Source: an uncultured Eubacteriales bacterium
GTDB taxonomy: Bacteria > Bacillota > Clostridia > Oscillospirales > Oscillospiraceae
Assembly: GCA_900545585.1 (NCBI GenBank)
Contig: UQZR01000018.1
Span: forward strand, 1 to 54,062
Direction of reading: 5' to 3'
DNA length: 54,062 nt
Positions within the stretch are counted from its first letter, which is position 1; each line of letters begins with the position of its first letter. The translations under genes were made by a program, and so were the position numbers. Positions 15,277 through 24,382 of the stretch are shown piece after piece. Under the pieces are notes generated by a model. It worked only from the letters and a program-made list of their open reading frames with translations. It did no database searches and was not told the DNA's origin.

Positions 15277-16833
15277 TTATCTTTTCAGCAGCTCACCACT
15301 GCGGCCGCAGCTGGCGAACAGTTCAATATACACCTTCAACTCATCGAACGAATCTACCTCCATCTTTCGGTACAGATTGCGGTTATGAGTCTTTACCGTG
15401 CTGGCGCTGATATGTGCCAGCTCAGGAATATCCTTGACGGTATAGCCGTCCATATAGTATTGCAGGATGGTACGTTCCATGCCGGTCAGCGTACCCGCCC
15501 TCTCCGCAAAGCCGCACAGCCGCGCCTCCACATCGGGCGGCAGCGCGCCCGCCGGCCGGGTGCGGATCATGGTCAGCAGCTCGTCGATCTCCGAAATACC
15601 GGAGGCCACCACCTCCGTTGTGCCGCCTCTGACCGCCGCAAGGCTCTCGTTGATGGGCTTGACGAAGCGACGGGACAGCACGGTTGCGGCAACCAGCATT
15701 GCCAGCAAAAAGAATACCGATCCCAAAAACCATGCGATCTGCGAGTTGCGTTCATAGCTGCGGAAGGCGTTGGCTGTCACAAGCGTCACCACAGCAAGCG
15801 GAACGCCGTCCGAGGTGACGGCGTCCAGCAGCCGGTGCCGCCCCAGATAGGACTCCTTGCCATCGGCGTAGACGGTATAGTATTTCCCCGGCTTGATATG
15901 CAGCGTACCCTCGGCCGTCAGGCGCGTGCCATTGGTAGCGCCCAGCATAGCCCCCGACAGATCGAGCTTGTCGCCGTCGATGGGCGCCAGCAGGGTCAGC
16001 ATATTGCCATAGGCGCTGGACACGGTATCGTGGGAAAGGCTGAAATAGAGGTCGCTGATCTCCATGCCGCAAAATCCCCGCGCGGTGCCGCTGCCATCCA
16101 GGATCGGCACGCACAGGAGCGTCACATATTCCCATGTATCCAGCAGTTCTGTACGCTTTACCCACAGGCTGCCCTCCGCCGGACGCTCGACCCGACTGGC
16201 GGAAACCCTCTCGCTGCCGGGGATCAGCGCGGTATTCAGCTCCGGATTCCAGCGGTTGTGCATCTGAAGCCGTAACCCCCGCGCCGCTTCTGCCGCGCCG
16301 CGAAAGCAGACCGCATCCTGCTCCGAGGCCACCGTAGGCTGAAGCCCTGTATAGCGCAGATACAGTCCCGCCCTGAGCACGTCCGCGTTGGGCAGCTCTG
16401 TGTTGGCGGTCACATTCAGGCAGAAGAATATCCCGCTGCACGAGGCGGCGCTCAACGTACTGCTCAGCGGCGCATACAGCCGTTTTTCCAGCTCCGCGAT
16501 GGTGGCCGGGTCATCGTTGAGCGCGTCAAAGGGAATGCCCTTGGCCGCAAGGAAGGTATCCAGCTCCCGTCCCAGCTTTTCCGATATGGCCACGCTGTGG
16601 GCTGTCAGCTCATCCATCTGCGCATCCAGTGCCGCATATGTATTTTTCTGCTGAATGTCGAGGGCGCTGGCCAGCTGCCGTGCAGGATGGGACAGCACGC
16701 CCGTGGCCATCAGGATAGACAGGATGGCCGCTACCAGCAGCAGCGCCATTATGAACCAATACAGCACCAGCCGCACAGCCATGCTGCGGCTGGCTGCATA
16801 CGAATTTTGAATCGCATTCCGAATCGATCGCAT
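15277..16833 (-). CDS. Membrane-bound LuxR-type transcription regulator with extracytoplasmic sensor
   Basis: A 518-residue one-component regulator. Transmembrane helix 1 spans about residues 20-45, an extracytoplasmic sensor domain of about 310 residues follows (helical start, then mixed alpha/beta, Cache-like), and helix 2 spans about 364-385. The cytoplasmic end carries a LuxR-type helix-turn-helix (GMERTILQYYMDGYTVKDIPELAHISASTVKTHNRNLY; broken here: the recognition part is ISASTVKTHNRNLYRKM). There is no kinase or receiver domain. DNA binding must happen from the membrane. The next gene upstream, 13 bases away, encodes a solute-binding lipoprotein with no permease, so the binding protein probably presents ligand to this sensor. 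Targets are unknown; the lipoprotein run starting at 15080 is the nearest candidate. Confidence 0.8.
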   Translation of the reverse strand: MRSIRNAIQNSYAASRSMAVRLVLYWFIMALLLVAAILSILMATGVLSHPARQLASALDIQQKNTYAALDAQMDELTAHSVAISEKLGRELDTFLAAKGIPFDALNDDPATIAELEKRLYAPLSSTLSAASCSGIFFCLNVTANTELPNADVLRAGLYLRYTGLQPTVASEQDAVCFRGAAEAARGLRLQMHNRWNPELNTALIPGSERVSASRVERPAEGSLWVKRTELLDTWEYVTLLCVPILDGSGTARGFCGMEISDLYFSLSHDTVSSAYGNMLTLLAPIDGDKLDLSGAMLGATNGTRLTAEGTLHIKPGKYYTVYADGKESYLGRHRLLDAVTSDGVPLAVVTLVTANAFRSYERNSQIAWFLGSVFFLLAMLVAATVLSRRFVKPINESLAAVRGGTTEVVASGISEIDELLTMIRTRPAGALPPDVEARLCGFAERAGTLTGMERTILQYYMDGYTVKDIPELAHISASTVKTHNRNLYRKMEVDSFDELKVYIELFASCGRSGELLKR

Positions 16834-16846
16834 GTGCCTTCCTCTT

Positions 16847-18172
16847 TCACGTGCCGTAATCCAGCTTAAAACTCTCTAAAGTCTCCCAGATCAGGGCGTC
16901 CAGCGTATTGCCGCCCTCCAGATACTGTGTCCGCCCTGCCGTCAGCTTCAGCCGTGCCAGATTCTCAAACCGCGTCTCCAGATCCAGATAATTCTCCATC
17001 TGCGGCGGGTAGCAGAAGGTATACGCCTCCTGCATTTGCAGATATGTCTCATACAGTGACACATACAGTGGGTTGCTCAATTTTTCCACGGCATCGGGCA
17101 GATATTTCTCAAATGCCTCCTGCGTCACCGGCATGTAGCCCAGGCTGGTGACGAATTCCACGTTGCATGCCGGCTCGGTCAGCCATTTAAGGAACGTGAT
17201 GCACGCCTGCTCCCGTTCCGGGGTAGACTTCACGGTACACATTCCCACGCCGCGCTGCATCACCAGTTTGTCGCCCCCTTCAAACACCGGGCAGGGCATG
17301 GAGGTGATCGTCACCTTTTCCGAGGTGTTGTCCGGATACGTCACCGTGTCGGAATAGTAAAGCACGCTGGCGGAAGATGCCACAGATACCACCACATCTC
17401 CGGTGCGAAGCGGTTCCGTGGCGTACCCGTCGTACAGCCACAAACCGCCCGTCAGACCTGCCCGGGCATACGGCTCCCAGGCCCGTTCGAATCCGGGACC
17501 AAACCTGACGCCGTCATTCTGAAAAAAGTCCTCGCCCAGAGACTCCACGCCCACCTGAAAATAATTGAAGTGGTAGTCGTGGACAAAGAAGCACTTGCCG
17601 GTATCCGCAGCGTACTGCTCTGCCAGCGCGTAAACGCCCTCCCATGTAGTCAAATCGTCATAGCTGGCGCCGGACTGGGCTGCCCACCGGTCAAACAGCG
17701 TCCGGTTGACAAACAGCACCTCCGTGGATTTGGCAAGGGGCAAAATCGCCTGCCGCCCGCCGATCATCCCCTCCTCACGAAAGGCAGGGATAAACGCCGC
17801 CAGCTCCTCCTCGCTGAAATAATCCCGATAGTCCACCAATATGCTCTGATCCGGCAGAGCCAGCACCGTCTTGGGATAGGATACGAACATATCCGGCAGC
17901 GACGGTGCGCCCGGGTCGCTGTTGGCGGCGGCCAGTACGCTTTTATGAATACTGCCGCTGTTGCTGACCAGCTCCACCTTCACGCGGATGTTCTGCTTTG
18001 CGCCCACGGTGCTGTTGAACCGCTCGATCAGGCCGTTCAGCGGGGAATCCACCTCGCCGCCATAGACGTGCCACAGCGTTACGGTCAGTGGTTCCGCTTC
18101 CTTTTCCTGCGTGCATCCTGTCACCAACAGGAGCGCCAGCGCCAACAGACACAAAACGATTCTTCTTTTCAT
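16847..18172 (-). CDS. Orphan extracellular solute-binding lipoprotein (family 1)
   Basis: A 441-residue lipoprotein (VTGC lipobox, Cys20) of the sugar-type solute-binding family: LTVTLWHVYGGE at the start of the mature fold, ILPLAKSTEVLFVNRTLFD, and the late block ACITFLKWLTEPACNVEFVTSLGYMPVTQEAF (in parts), where 'FLKWLT' and 'GYMPV' are landmarks of family 1. No ABC permease or ATPase gene is nearby. Instead it directly precedes the membrane LuxR regulator. A sensory role, feeding ligand state to that regulator, is more likely than transport, although a distant transporter could be shared. Confidence 0.8.
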   Translation of the reverse strand: MKRRIVLCLLALALLLVTGCTQEKEAEPLTVTLWHVYGGEVDSPLNGLIERFNSTVGAKQNIRVKVELVSNSGSIHKSVLAAANSDPGAPSLPDMFVSYPKTVLALPDQSILVDYRDYFSEEELAAFIPAFREEGMIGGRQAILPLAKSTEVLFVNRTLFDRWAAQSGASYDDLTTWEGVYALAEQYAADTGKCFFVHDYHFNYFQVGVESLGEDFFQNDGVRFGPGFERAWEPYARAGLTGGLWLYDGYATEPLRTGDVVVSVASSASVLYYSDTVTYPDNTSEKVTITSMPCPVFEGGDKLVMQRGVGMCTVKSTPEREQACITFLKWLTEPACNVEFVTSLGYMPVTQEAFEKYLPDAVEKLSNPLYVSLYETYLQMQEAYTFCYPPQMENYLDLETRFENLARLKLTAGRTQYLEGGNTLDALIWETLESFKLDYGT

Positions 18173-18258
18173 GTTAGAGTCTCACCCTTTCGTGAAAAAT
18201 ACCGCGTAATAAGGTGTCCCGGCTGCCTGCGCCGTCAAAGCGTACCCGGCCCACCATC

Positions 18259-18299
18259 TCTGCAGGCGGCAGGGCGAAACGATCCCTGCCGCCTGCAGA
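18259..18299. terminator. 16-bp perfect hairpin between surface protein and solute-binding protein genes
   Basis: Arms 18259-18274 and 18284-18299 pair perfectly around a nine-base loop, ten bases after the stop of the SPKTG protein. There is no T run, so it may attenuate rather than fully stop transcription into the solute-binding gene. Confidence 0.6.
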
Positions 18300-18308
18300 A
18301 GGCGAATT

Positions 18309-19745
18309 TTACTTCTCTCCTCTGCGCTTTTTGCCAACGACCCATCCGCTGCCGCTCAGCGCCAGCAGAGACAGCCCTGCATACAGCGCGATACCCGCAT
18401 CGCCCGTCTTGGGGGATGTAGCGGTATTCTCCGCGCCGCCGTCCGGCTTGGTGTCCGGTCTGCCGCCGTGCCGCGTGGGGATCTCTGTTTCATTGCGCTC
18501 AAAGCCGCAGACGGTGCACTCCTCGTGCTTCAATCCGGTTTCAGTGGCAGTGGCCGCCTTCTCTACCTTCCACACGAAGGTATGGGACGCCAGGTCCTTT
18601 GTGCTGGCATACAGATCCGGGCAATCCTTGTCGGTGCACTGGTGCCAGTGGCTCTTCGCGTCCGCATACCACGAGCCGCCATCGTAGGTATGCCGATGGT
18701 CTCCCACATACGGCTTCACGGTGATGGTCTGCTTGACATTGATACCGCTATTGGCGCTGCCATCGTCATACTGGATCGTCACATCCGCCTGCCCCTGAAC
18801 GAGCTTATCCCCGCGGAATATGATATAGTTGGTAATGGGTTCGCTGGTGCCATCTTCGTAAACCGCAGTGACCACCATGCCCTTCGGGTCGAACTTGTCG
18901 CCGGCCATGTACTCGGTCTTGGCAGGCTGTGTTGTGATCTCGATGCGTTCCACCTTCTTGACGACCTTCAGCACCTCAAGCTCGTGGAGCACCCGCATAT
19001 CGCCAGTCGATGGATTCTCAAAGACGCTTACCTCGTTCCCGTTTACGGTCACCTTATCCCTTGTAAGCCCGGTGGAATCGCACCCTGCAACTCTGCCGAG
19101 GAATATCTCGATTGCATACTTCGTATCGGCCTGAAAAGTCCCGGAGGTCAGATCATCCCAACTGCCCGCAGCAGCATTATACTGTTTGATTTTAAATGAT
19201 TGGATCGTAACCCCCGTCTCCATTTTCGCGACCGTGACAGCGGATACATCTGCATCCAGTGCATACCCGGCAACCGTCAGAGGCAGCGAGTTGATCTCCG
19301 AATTTGCCAATTCTTCAAAGCCGTTGTTCACGTAAATCGGTTCAGATACAGCATTTTCATACACCCACACCAGCTTGCTTTCGTTGTAACCTCCGCCGGG
19401 GTACGTCACATAATCCCACCGATAATCGGCTATGTCATCATGTGCGGTTTCCACCACGAGATACTGGTACCCACTGGTAACCTCCATCAAGCCTTCACCG
19501 GTTCTCCCATCCGCTCCGATGGTGATGACCAGGGGCGTAGGCTGATATGAGATCCCACCCGGTAATTTCATACCAACCTTGAAGGTAAACGTCTTTCCTT
19601 CCGCGCTGACGCTATCAGGCAGGCCTATCACCTCTGTGCGAACTCTCAGCGTACCCGTTTCATCCTCTGTCGCTCGCGCCGTGGCGGGCGCCAGACACAG
19701 CACCATACAAAGGACCAATATCATGCTGAGCCACTGCTTTTTCAT
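18309..19745 (-). CDS. SPKTG-sorted surface protein with Ig-like domain
   Basis: A 478-residue secreted protein: signal peptide (ends near ARA-TE), a first pilin-like beta domain, a second domain around 150-250, then a bacterial Ig-like domain (VERIEITTQPAKTEYMAG..., with the usual 'GDKFDPKGMVVTAVYEDGTS' block). Next comes a His/Trp/Cys-rich repeat typical of Clostridial surface proteins (HTYDGGSWYADAKSHWHQC, HEECTVCG). The C-terminus has SPKTGDAG, a hydrophobic helix and KKRRGEK, a sortase signal of the SPKTG kind. It is probably wall-attached. It follows the DUF4428 gene by 22 bases in one transcript. No sortase gene lies in the window. Confidence 0.8.
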   Translation of the reverse strand: MKKQWLSMILVLCMVLCLAPATARATEDETGTLRVRTEVIGLPDSVSAEGKTFTFKVGMKLPGGISYQPTPLVITIGADGRTGEGLMEVTSGYQYLVVETAHDDIADYRWDYVTYPGGGYNESKLVWVYENAVSEPIYVNNGFEELANSEINSLPLTVAGYALDADVSAVTVAKMETGVTIQSFKIKQYNAAAGSWDDLTSGTFQADTKYAIEIFLGRVAGCDSTGLTRDKVTVNGNEVSVFENPSTGDMRVLHELEVLKVVKKVERIEITTQPAKTEYMAGDKFDPKGMVVTAVYEDGTSEPITNYIIFRGDKLVQGQADVTIQYDDGSANSGINVKQTITVKPYVGDHRHTYDGGSWYADAKSHWHQCTDKDCPDLYASTKDLASHTFVWKVEKAATATETGLKHEECTVCGFERNETEIPTRHGGRPDTKPDGGAENTATSPKTGDAGIALYAGLSLLALSGSGWVVGKKRRGEK

Positions 19746-19767
19746 GATTTCTGCCTCCTAAATACTT

Positions 19768-20520
19768 TTATCCGTTAAACGCGGCAAGGGCCGCGTCTGC
19801 CCGGCGGATCCACTCGGTGCGGTCGCCGTAGACTGCTGCGTCCAGTGAGTTGATGGCGGCGGCCGCCTTCTCTCCGGCGTCCTCCTCACCCCGCATGGCA
19901 GCGCTGAGTCCGGAGGCCACGTCCTTGATGGCAGTCATCTGCTGCTTCCACGTGTTGGCGGCGTTGCCCAGCGTTTTCTGCACGCCGAAGAGCGTATCGA
20001 AATACTTGCTGAGCTTTTCATACTCCTTGAAGTTGTTCACCTCGAGGTTAAAGGCGTTCATGCCCGCGGTGTTGATAAAGACCATCCGCACCGTTGACTT
20101 TTTCTCGGTTTTGTCGCCGTTTTTCACCATCTGCTCCTCATACTTATAGTTCCGCAGATCGGCGATGCGGTACACGCAGGCCCGTGTGGTCTTGCCGAAT
20201 ATCAGGATCTTGTAGTCCACCTGTGTAAAGGCCACCAGCCCGATGTCCTCCGCCACATACAGGTTTGCGCCGAAGCGTGTCAGCTTCTGGTTCTTATCCT
20301 TTGTCTTCAGACGGGGCACAAAGTAGTGATCCCACAGCTTCGTCCCCCGCGCCACCTGATCCAGATGCGCCTTCACGCCGGGCAGATTGCCATGCACATA
20401 GTCGTACACCTTGAAGCCCCTGCTCCTGCAATTCTTACGGCAGATGCAATTGCCGTCCGCCAGCTTCTGGGTCTGCATCAGGTTGATGTCCGCGCCGCAA
20501 ATTCCACACTTGTTCGCCAT
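19768..20520 (-). CDS. DUF4428 zinc-ribbon protein with PH-like region
   Basis: A 250-residue protein. The N-terminus is a zinc ribbon (CGICGADI...CICRKNC) of the DUF4428 type. From about residue 75 a beta-rich region (LTRFGANLYVAEDIGLVAF, YKILIFGKTTRACVYRIADLRNY, VRMVFINTAGMNAFNLEV) looks like a bacterial PH domain. The C-terminus is helical and Ala-rich. Proteins of this kind are often found in gut Firmicutes next to other zinc-ribbon proteins; the function is unknown. It lies between the degenerate receiver gene and the SPKTG protein and shares their direction. Confidence 0.75.
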   Translation of the reverse strand: MANKCGICGADINLMQTQKLADGNCICRKNCRSRGFKVYDYVHGNLPGVKAHLDQVARGTKLWDHYFVPRLKTKDKNQKLTRFGANLYVAEDIGLVAFTQVDYKILIFGKTTRACVYRIADLRNYKYEEQMVKNGDKTEKKSTVRMVFINTAGMNAFNLEVNNFKEYEKLSKYFDTLFGVQKTLGNAANTWKQQMTAIKDVASGLSAAMRGEEDAGEKAAAAINSLDAAVYGDRTEWIRRADAALAAFNG

Positions 20521-20602
20521 AACATTTTCTCCTTTCCGTCGTTGCCCGATTCGGCAGGTTCCTGTAGCTGCTTATGAAATATCCCATGGCGGGCTCTTTC
20601 CT

Positions 20603-20986
20603 TCACATAGCATAGATCTGATCCATCAGGTACTCGGCAGGCATGGAGCCGTAGAAAAACTGATCGATCAGCCCGTCCTTCTTGGCGTCCCGGATGTCCT
20701 TTGCCGTCTGTCGTTCGGTGTTGGCATCCACCATCAGCGCGATCTTGCAGCTGGGGCACAGCGTCTTTACCTCCCCACGCAGTCTCAGTCTTTCGCCGAG
20801 CTTCCACGGGGCATACCCTGTCACCTCCATCACAAGCACAAAGGGCTCGTATATCTGGCACAGCTCTACGGTGTCCCTTGGGGACTCTGCACGGATCACC
20901 TCGATATCGTAGTCAGAGCTTTTGAAAGCGGCCGCCACAACGTCGGCAAACAGATAATTCTGCATATCGATCACAATTTTACGCAT
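20603..20986 (-). CDS. Stand-alone receiver-like domain with Glu at the phosphorylation site
   Basis: A 127-residue protein of single-domain response-regulator size. MRKIVIDMQN gives strand 1; EPFVLVMEV aligns with the P-D-[LV]-[LV]-L-[LM]-D block of receivers, placing Glu54 where the phosphoacceptor Asp belongs. The rest (CKIALMVDANTERQT, then an AKDIRDAKKDGLIDQFFY segment) follows the receiver pattern loosely. Glu often mimics phosphorylated Asp, so the protein may be constitutively active or a pure binding module. It begins the minus-strand transcript after the terminator of the two-component system and precedes the DUF4428 gene by about 80 bases. Homology to receivers is by pattern and could be remote. 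Confidence 0.6.
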   Translation of the reverse strand: MRKIVIDMQNYLFADVVAAAFKSSDYDIEVIRAESPRDTVELCQIYEPFVLVMEVTGYAPWKLGERLRLRGEVKTLCPSCKIALMVDANTERQTAKDIRDAKKDGLIDQFFYGSMPAEYLMDQIYAM

Positions 20987-21065
20987 TGTGCCATCCCTCT
21001 TCCCTTTCCTGTATATCCGACGGGTTTACCGCGTCCCATTCTATGCTGCTATCGTAGCACGGAAA

Positions 21066-21109
21066 AGCGGCCCTGTCTGTCCACAAAAGTGAGGACAGAC
21101 AGGGCCGCT
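21066..21109 (-). terminator. 17-bp stem terminator after the response regulator gene
   Basis: Arms 21066-21082 and 21093-21109 pair perfectly around a 10-base loop. On the minus strand the stem is followed by TTTTCC. It closes the two-component operon that ends at 21146. Confidence 0.85.
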
Positions 21110-21145
21110 GATTGCGGATGATGCTGTGAATGCACGTATTCCCGT

Positions 21146-21799
21146 TCAGTTTTCTTCCGCCGTGCCGAACAGGCTCCCCGGCACCACCAGCCGCTTGCTG
21201 ACAGCGGCAACCATCAGCCGGTTGCGGTTGGGGTATCCGGTTTTCTCCAGCATCCGGTTGATATAGGTGCGCACTGTGGATTCCGCCACGTTCATCCCCG
21301 CGGCGATCTCGGCGTTGGTCTGCCCCTCACAGAGCAGGCGCAGCGTCTCCAGTTCCTGATCGGACAGGCCGCAGGAAAGGGTGTTCCCCAACTGCACTGC
21401 CGGCGTGCTGTCCGGCCAATAGCTCTTTCCGGAAAGCGTCCCCTCGATCACGCCAACAAGATCGCCGGAAGGGGAATCCTTATACCAGAAGCTGTCGGCG
21501 CCGATTTTTCTTGCCCGCGCCAGAAACCGCCCCTCCAGCATGGAGGTCACCATCACAATTTTGATCCGGGGATAGATCTTCTTGATCTCCTCAGCGGCGG
21601 TTAAGCCGTCCGAGTCGTTTTCGGTGCAGATATCCATTAAAATCAGGTCGATATGACTGTCGCCGCACCGCCGGAGCGCCGCATCAGCACGATTCAGCGT
21701 GCCCGCCACCCGGCAGTCTGCGCACTTTTCCACGCAGGAGCATAGATACATTCTGGCAAGTGCCTGATCCTCAACGATCAATATGTCTCTGACAGCCAT
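21146..21799 (-). CDS. NarL/LuxR-family response regulator
   Basis: A 217-residue regulator. Receiver domain: ILIVEDQ at the start (acidic pair), Asp56 in DLILMD as phosphoacceptor, and the switch Thr/Ser and Lys in MVTSM and WYKD. A LuxR-type helix-turn-helix follows (LSDQELETLRLLCEGQTNAEIA, then VAESTVRTYINRM), about residues 140-205. Its start overlaps the end of the PAS/ATPase gene by 22 bases, so the partner kinase is clear. Target genes are unknown; the surface-protein and zinc-ribbon run directly downstream is the natural candidate. Confidence 0.9.
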   Translation of the reverse strand: MAVRDILIVEDQALARMYLCSCVEKCADCRVAGTLNRADAALRRCGDSHIDLILMDICTENDSDGLTAAEEIKKIYPRIKIVMVTSMLEGRFLARARKIGADSFWYKDSPSGDLVGVIEGTLSGKSYWPDSTPAVQLGNTLSCGLSDQELETLRLLCEGQTNAEIAAGMNVAESTVRTYINRMLEKTGYPNRNRLMVAAVSKRLVVPGSLFGTAEEN

Positions 21800-22764
21800 T
21801 CGTTCCCCTCCTCCAAATTCTCCCGATTTGGTATTCCTATCACCAGCGCAAACTCCGGCAGGCTCTGCACCGTCATGGTCCCGCCGATCCTTTCGATCCT
21901 GCGGCGCAGATTGGACAGACCGCCGCCCTCTGTGATGGTCTTTTCCGGCGGCTTTCCGTTATTTCGGATCAGGACGGTATATCTGTCGCCGTCCTCCCAG
22001 ATGTTGGCGATCAGTTCGGTTGCCTGCGCGTACTGTATGGCGTTGCTCAGGCAGACCTGCATGGCGGCATACATCAGATCCGCCGCGCCTCCCGCCGGCT
22101 CTGTACCTCTTATTCTGATGGCCACGCCGCTGCCGGCCGCGCTTTCATACAGCGCCTCCCTTGCCGGCAAGCGTTCTGCGTCACGAAAGACGATGCTTTT
22201 TTCCCATTCCCGCAGCACAACGTCTGCGTTGATGCCGCCAAGGTCTCCGGCCAGATATTGCTTCGTGACGGTAATACAGGCGGCAAGGCTATCGTGCATG
22301 GCGGATTTGGCGGCAAGCTGTTCCCTCTCCCGCGCTACCGCCGCCACGTTTTCCGAGAGACGCCGCAGCTTTTCCGCGTCCTGTTCAAGCCTTCGGTTAT
22401 CCTCGGCCAGCTGCTCCAGCGCCCGGTGCAGCGCCGTAACATCTGCGGCGGTCAGCTGTATATACGTCTCCCCATATCGGTCGGTCACGGCCGCCTTCTC
22501 AAATTTCCATACCAGCCCGTCCGGAAAGCGGTAGGTATTCTCCGCGCTGGCAATGGGCATTATGCCCTTTGGCGGAAAGGCCAGCGCCTTTTGAAGCTCC
22601 TCCAGATACTGCATATCGCTGTTCAGCAGATACTGGCTCAGCCGATACATCTGCCGGTTGCACAGCACGATGCCGCCCGAGCGGTCAAAAAAGCATACGG
22701 CGGTGGGCAGCCGGTCAAAGCTCTCCTTGATGGCGTTAAACCCGAAGCGTCTCAGCTTATGCAT
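21778..22764 (-). CDS. Soluble histidine kinase with PAS and ATPase domains
   Basis: A 328-residue cytoplasmic protein with no membrane helix. It has a PAS-like N-terminal domain (LPTAVCFFDRSGGIVLCNRQMYRLS), a coiled-coil (about 112-152), a phosphoacceptor-like helix with MHDSLAACITVTKQYL (His157 followed by Asp, NarX/DesK-like), and a HATPase domain with N-box SNAIQYA and G-box GGGLSNLRRRI. It overlaps both neighbours: by eight bases with the 7TM sensor upstream and by 22 with the response regulator downstream. The simplest reading is the catalytic half of a kinase whose sensor is the separate membrane protein. Confidence 0.8.
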   Translation of the reverse strand: MHKLRRFGFNAIKESFDRLPTAVCFFDRSGGIVLCNRQMYRLSQYLLNSDMQYLEELQKALAFPPKGIMPIASAENTYRFPDGLVWKFEKAAVTDRYGETYIQLTAADVTALHRALEQLAEDNRRLEQDAEKLRRLSENVAAVAREREQLAAKSAMHDSLAACITVTKQYLAGDLGGINADVVLREWEKSIVFRDAERLPAREALYESAAGSGVAIRIRGTEPAGGAADLMYAAMQVCLSNAIQYAQATELIANIWEDGDRYTVLIRNNGKPPEKTITEGGGLSNLRRRIERIGGTMTVQSLPEFALVIGIPNRENLEEGNEWLSETY

Positions 22765-24382
22765 CCTCCCGCCCCCTTATCCCTGTGCGGATCAGCCACA
22801 AGCCGTCCTCCTGCCGCACCGTCACCTCCAGGGAGGCGATCGCCGACAGATCGGCGGCGCACTCCACCGACAGATCCATCGCGCTGTCGGAAACGGAGAT
22901 AAACAGTGAGTGCAGATCGTCTACCGTGGTCTCCGCGACGATTTCCAGCAGATCGAACAGACGCACGACCTCAGAGGCGCGCATCGGTTCCGTTGTGCGA
23001 TAGATCACGCCGCACTCCGTGCCGCAGGCGGTCAAGGCTCGCACGGCTTCGTCGACCGTCAGCCGCAGCTCCTGCTGCGGCAGCCACTGGTACTCGCTGC
23101 TGAGGAAGTACAAATTGGCGCTGCGCTTGATGTAGGTGCCCAGCAGCAGCACCTTCTTCAGCAGGCTTTGTCTCTCGGCGGGTCCGGATCTCTCGCATTG
23201 GGCAAGCATCTGCCGCATCTGGGCTGTCTGCCCGCTGTGCTTTGTCTCCAGTTCATTGTATATGCGGTTCTTTTCCGTCAGCTCATGCAGACTTTTCTGC
23301 ACAAGATAGGCGTCCTTCAGCTTCTTCTTGTTGCGCTCCATTTCCTCCTTGTTCGCATTCAGCCGGGTACGCAGCTCCGCCAGCTGGCGCACATTGTCCT
23401 GCCAAACGGCGTAGCCGCCGCTGATGGGCGCCGAGGAAATACGCATGCCATCGGGCCGAACGATCCGCTGCCCCTCCTGCGGGCAGGTCATATCCTCACC
23501 TGCGGCACGGGAGCGCAGGACGATCCGGCCGCTGCGATCCGCAATACAGGCCGCCAGCGTTGAGGCCTCAAACAGTTCCACATATCCCGTGTTGGACGGT
23601 ATCATACGGCAGCGGATACAGCTTTCATAGATGGCGGCATACAGCAGGCAGAACATCACGTTCATATCGCCGAACCACCACCGAACAGCCGGAATACCCG
23701 ATAGATAGAGAATACCGTACAGGAGCATCGCACAGCCCAGCACAAACGGCGTTATCCGCTTTCCTTCACCACTTGGGATACGGCTCTTTCGGAACAGGCA
23801 GACAAGGGAAAAAGCCATACAGACCACCATCCAGCCAAGGCAGATAAAATACAGCGGGCGGTAGGAATATGTGCCGGAAACCGGCAAGCCGGGGACGCCG
23901 CTTTTGAAGGCAAATACCTGCTGATGCAGGTCGTTGGTGATCACCAGCAGAAACAGTGCCGCAGGGATGATCGACAGCATACCGGTCCCTCGGCTCAGGC
24001 GGTAGTCCTCTGACTTTCCCATGGACAGGGCGATATACACCCACAGCAGTGGAAGGAACAGCATCGGCAGATAGTAGAGATACCATATGTACCGCCCCGC
24101 CGCCAGACCGGTGACAAAGCTGTATTTCAGCGTCCGCAGTATGAGCCACAGCAGCATCAGCGCCGCCGTCAGCCGCAGGCAGTGCAGCGCCTGCCGCTGG
24201 ATAATGCGCCGGTCGAGAGAAAAGCCCCACAGGGTAAAAAGCAGCAGATAGAGCGCTGTCCGGATATGGTTCACGGCGGGGCCGCCGATGTCGAATTTCG
24301 CCAGCATCCGACAGGCATAGGCTATGGCGATTGCCGTAAACACGAAGACCGTCGGCAGCAGATGCTTGGTGGTCGCTTTCAA
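22757..24382 (-). CDS. 7TM sensor protein, apparently lacking kinase catalytic motifs
   Basis: A 541-residue protein. About seven membrane helices occupy residues 8-255 (histidine-kinase N-terminal 7TM type). A short PAS-like segment (FEASTLAACIADRSGRIVLRS) follows, then a coiled-coil (about 335-385) and a helical segment KKVLLLGTYIKRSANLYFLS. The region where the ATPase should be (ASEVVRLFDLLEIVAETTV, then a beta-rich end) lacks N, G1 and G2 boxes. The pattern resembles family members in gut Clostridia, where such a 7TM protein pairs with a soluble kinase and a LuxR regulator. It probably senses a membrane or external signal and controls the kinase encoded next. Confidence 0.75.
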   Translation of the reverse strand: MKATTKHLLPTVFVFTAIAIAYACRMLAKFDIGGPAVNHIRTALYLLLFTLWGFSLDRRIIQRQALHCLRLTAALMLLWLILRTLKYSFVTGLAAGRYIWYLYYLPMLFLPLLWVYIALSMGKSEDYRLSRGTGMLSIIPAALFLLVITNDLHQQVFAFKSGVPGLPVSGTYSYRPLYFICLGWMVVCMAFSLVCLFRKSRIPSGEGKRITPFVLGCAMLLYGILYLSGIPAVRWWFGDMNVMFCLLYAAIYESCIRCRMIPSNTGYVELFEASTLAACIADRSGRIVLRSRAAGEDMTCPQEGQRIVRPDGMRISSAPISGGYAVWQDNVRQLAELRTRLNANKEEMERNKKKLKDAYLVQKSLHELTEKNRIYNELETKHSGQTAQMRQMLAQCERSGPAERQSLLKKVLLLGTYIKRSANLYFLSSEYQWLPQQELRLTVDEAVRALTACGTECGVIYRTTEPMRASEVVRLFDLLEIVAETTVDDLHSLFISVSDSAMDLSVECAADLSAIASLEVTVRQEDGLWLIRTGIRGREDA

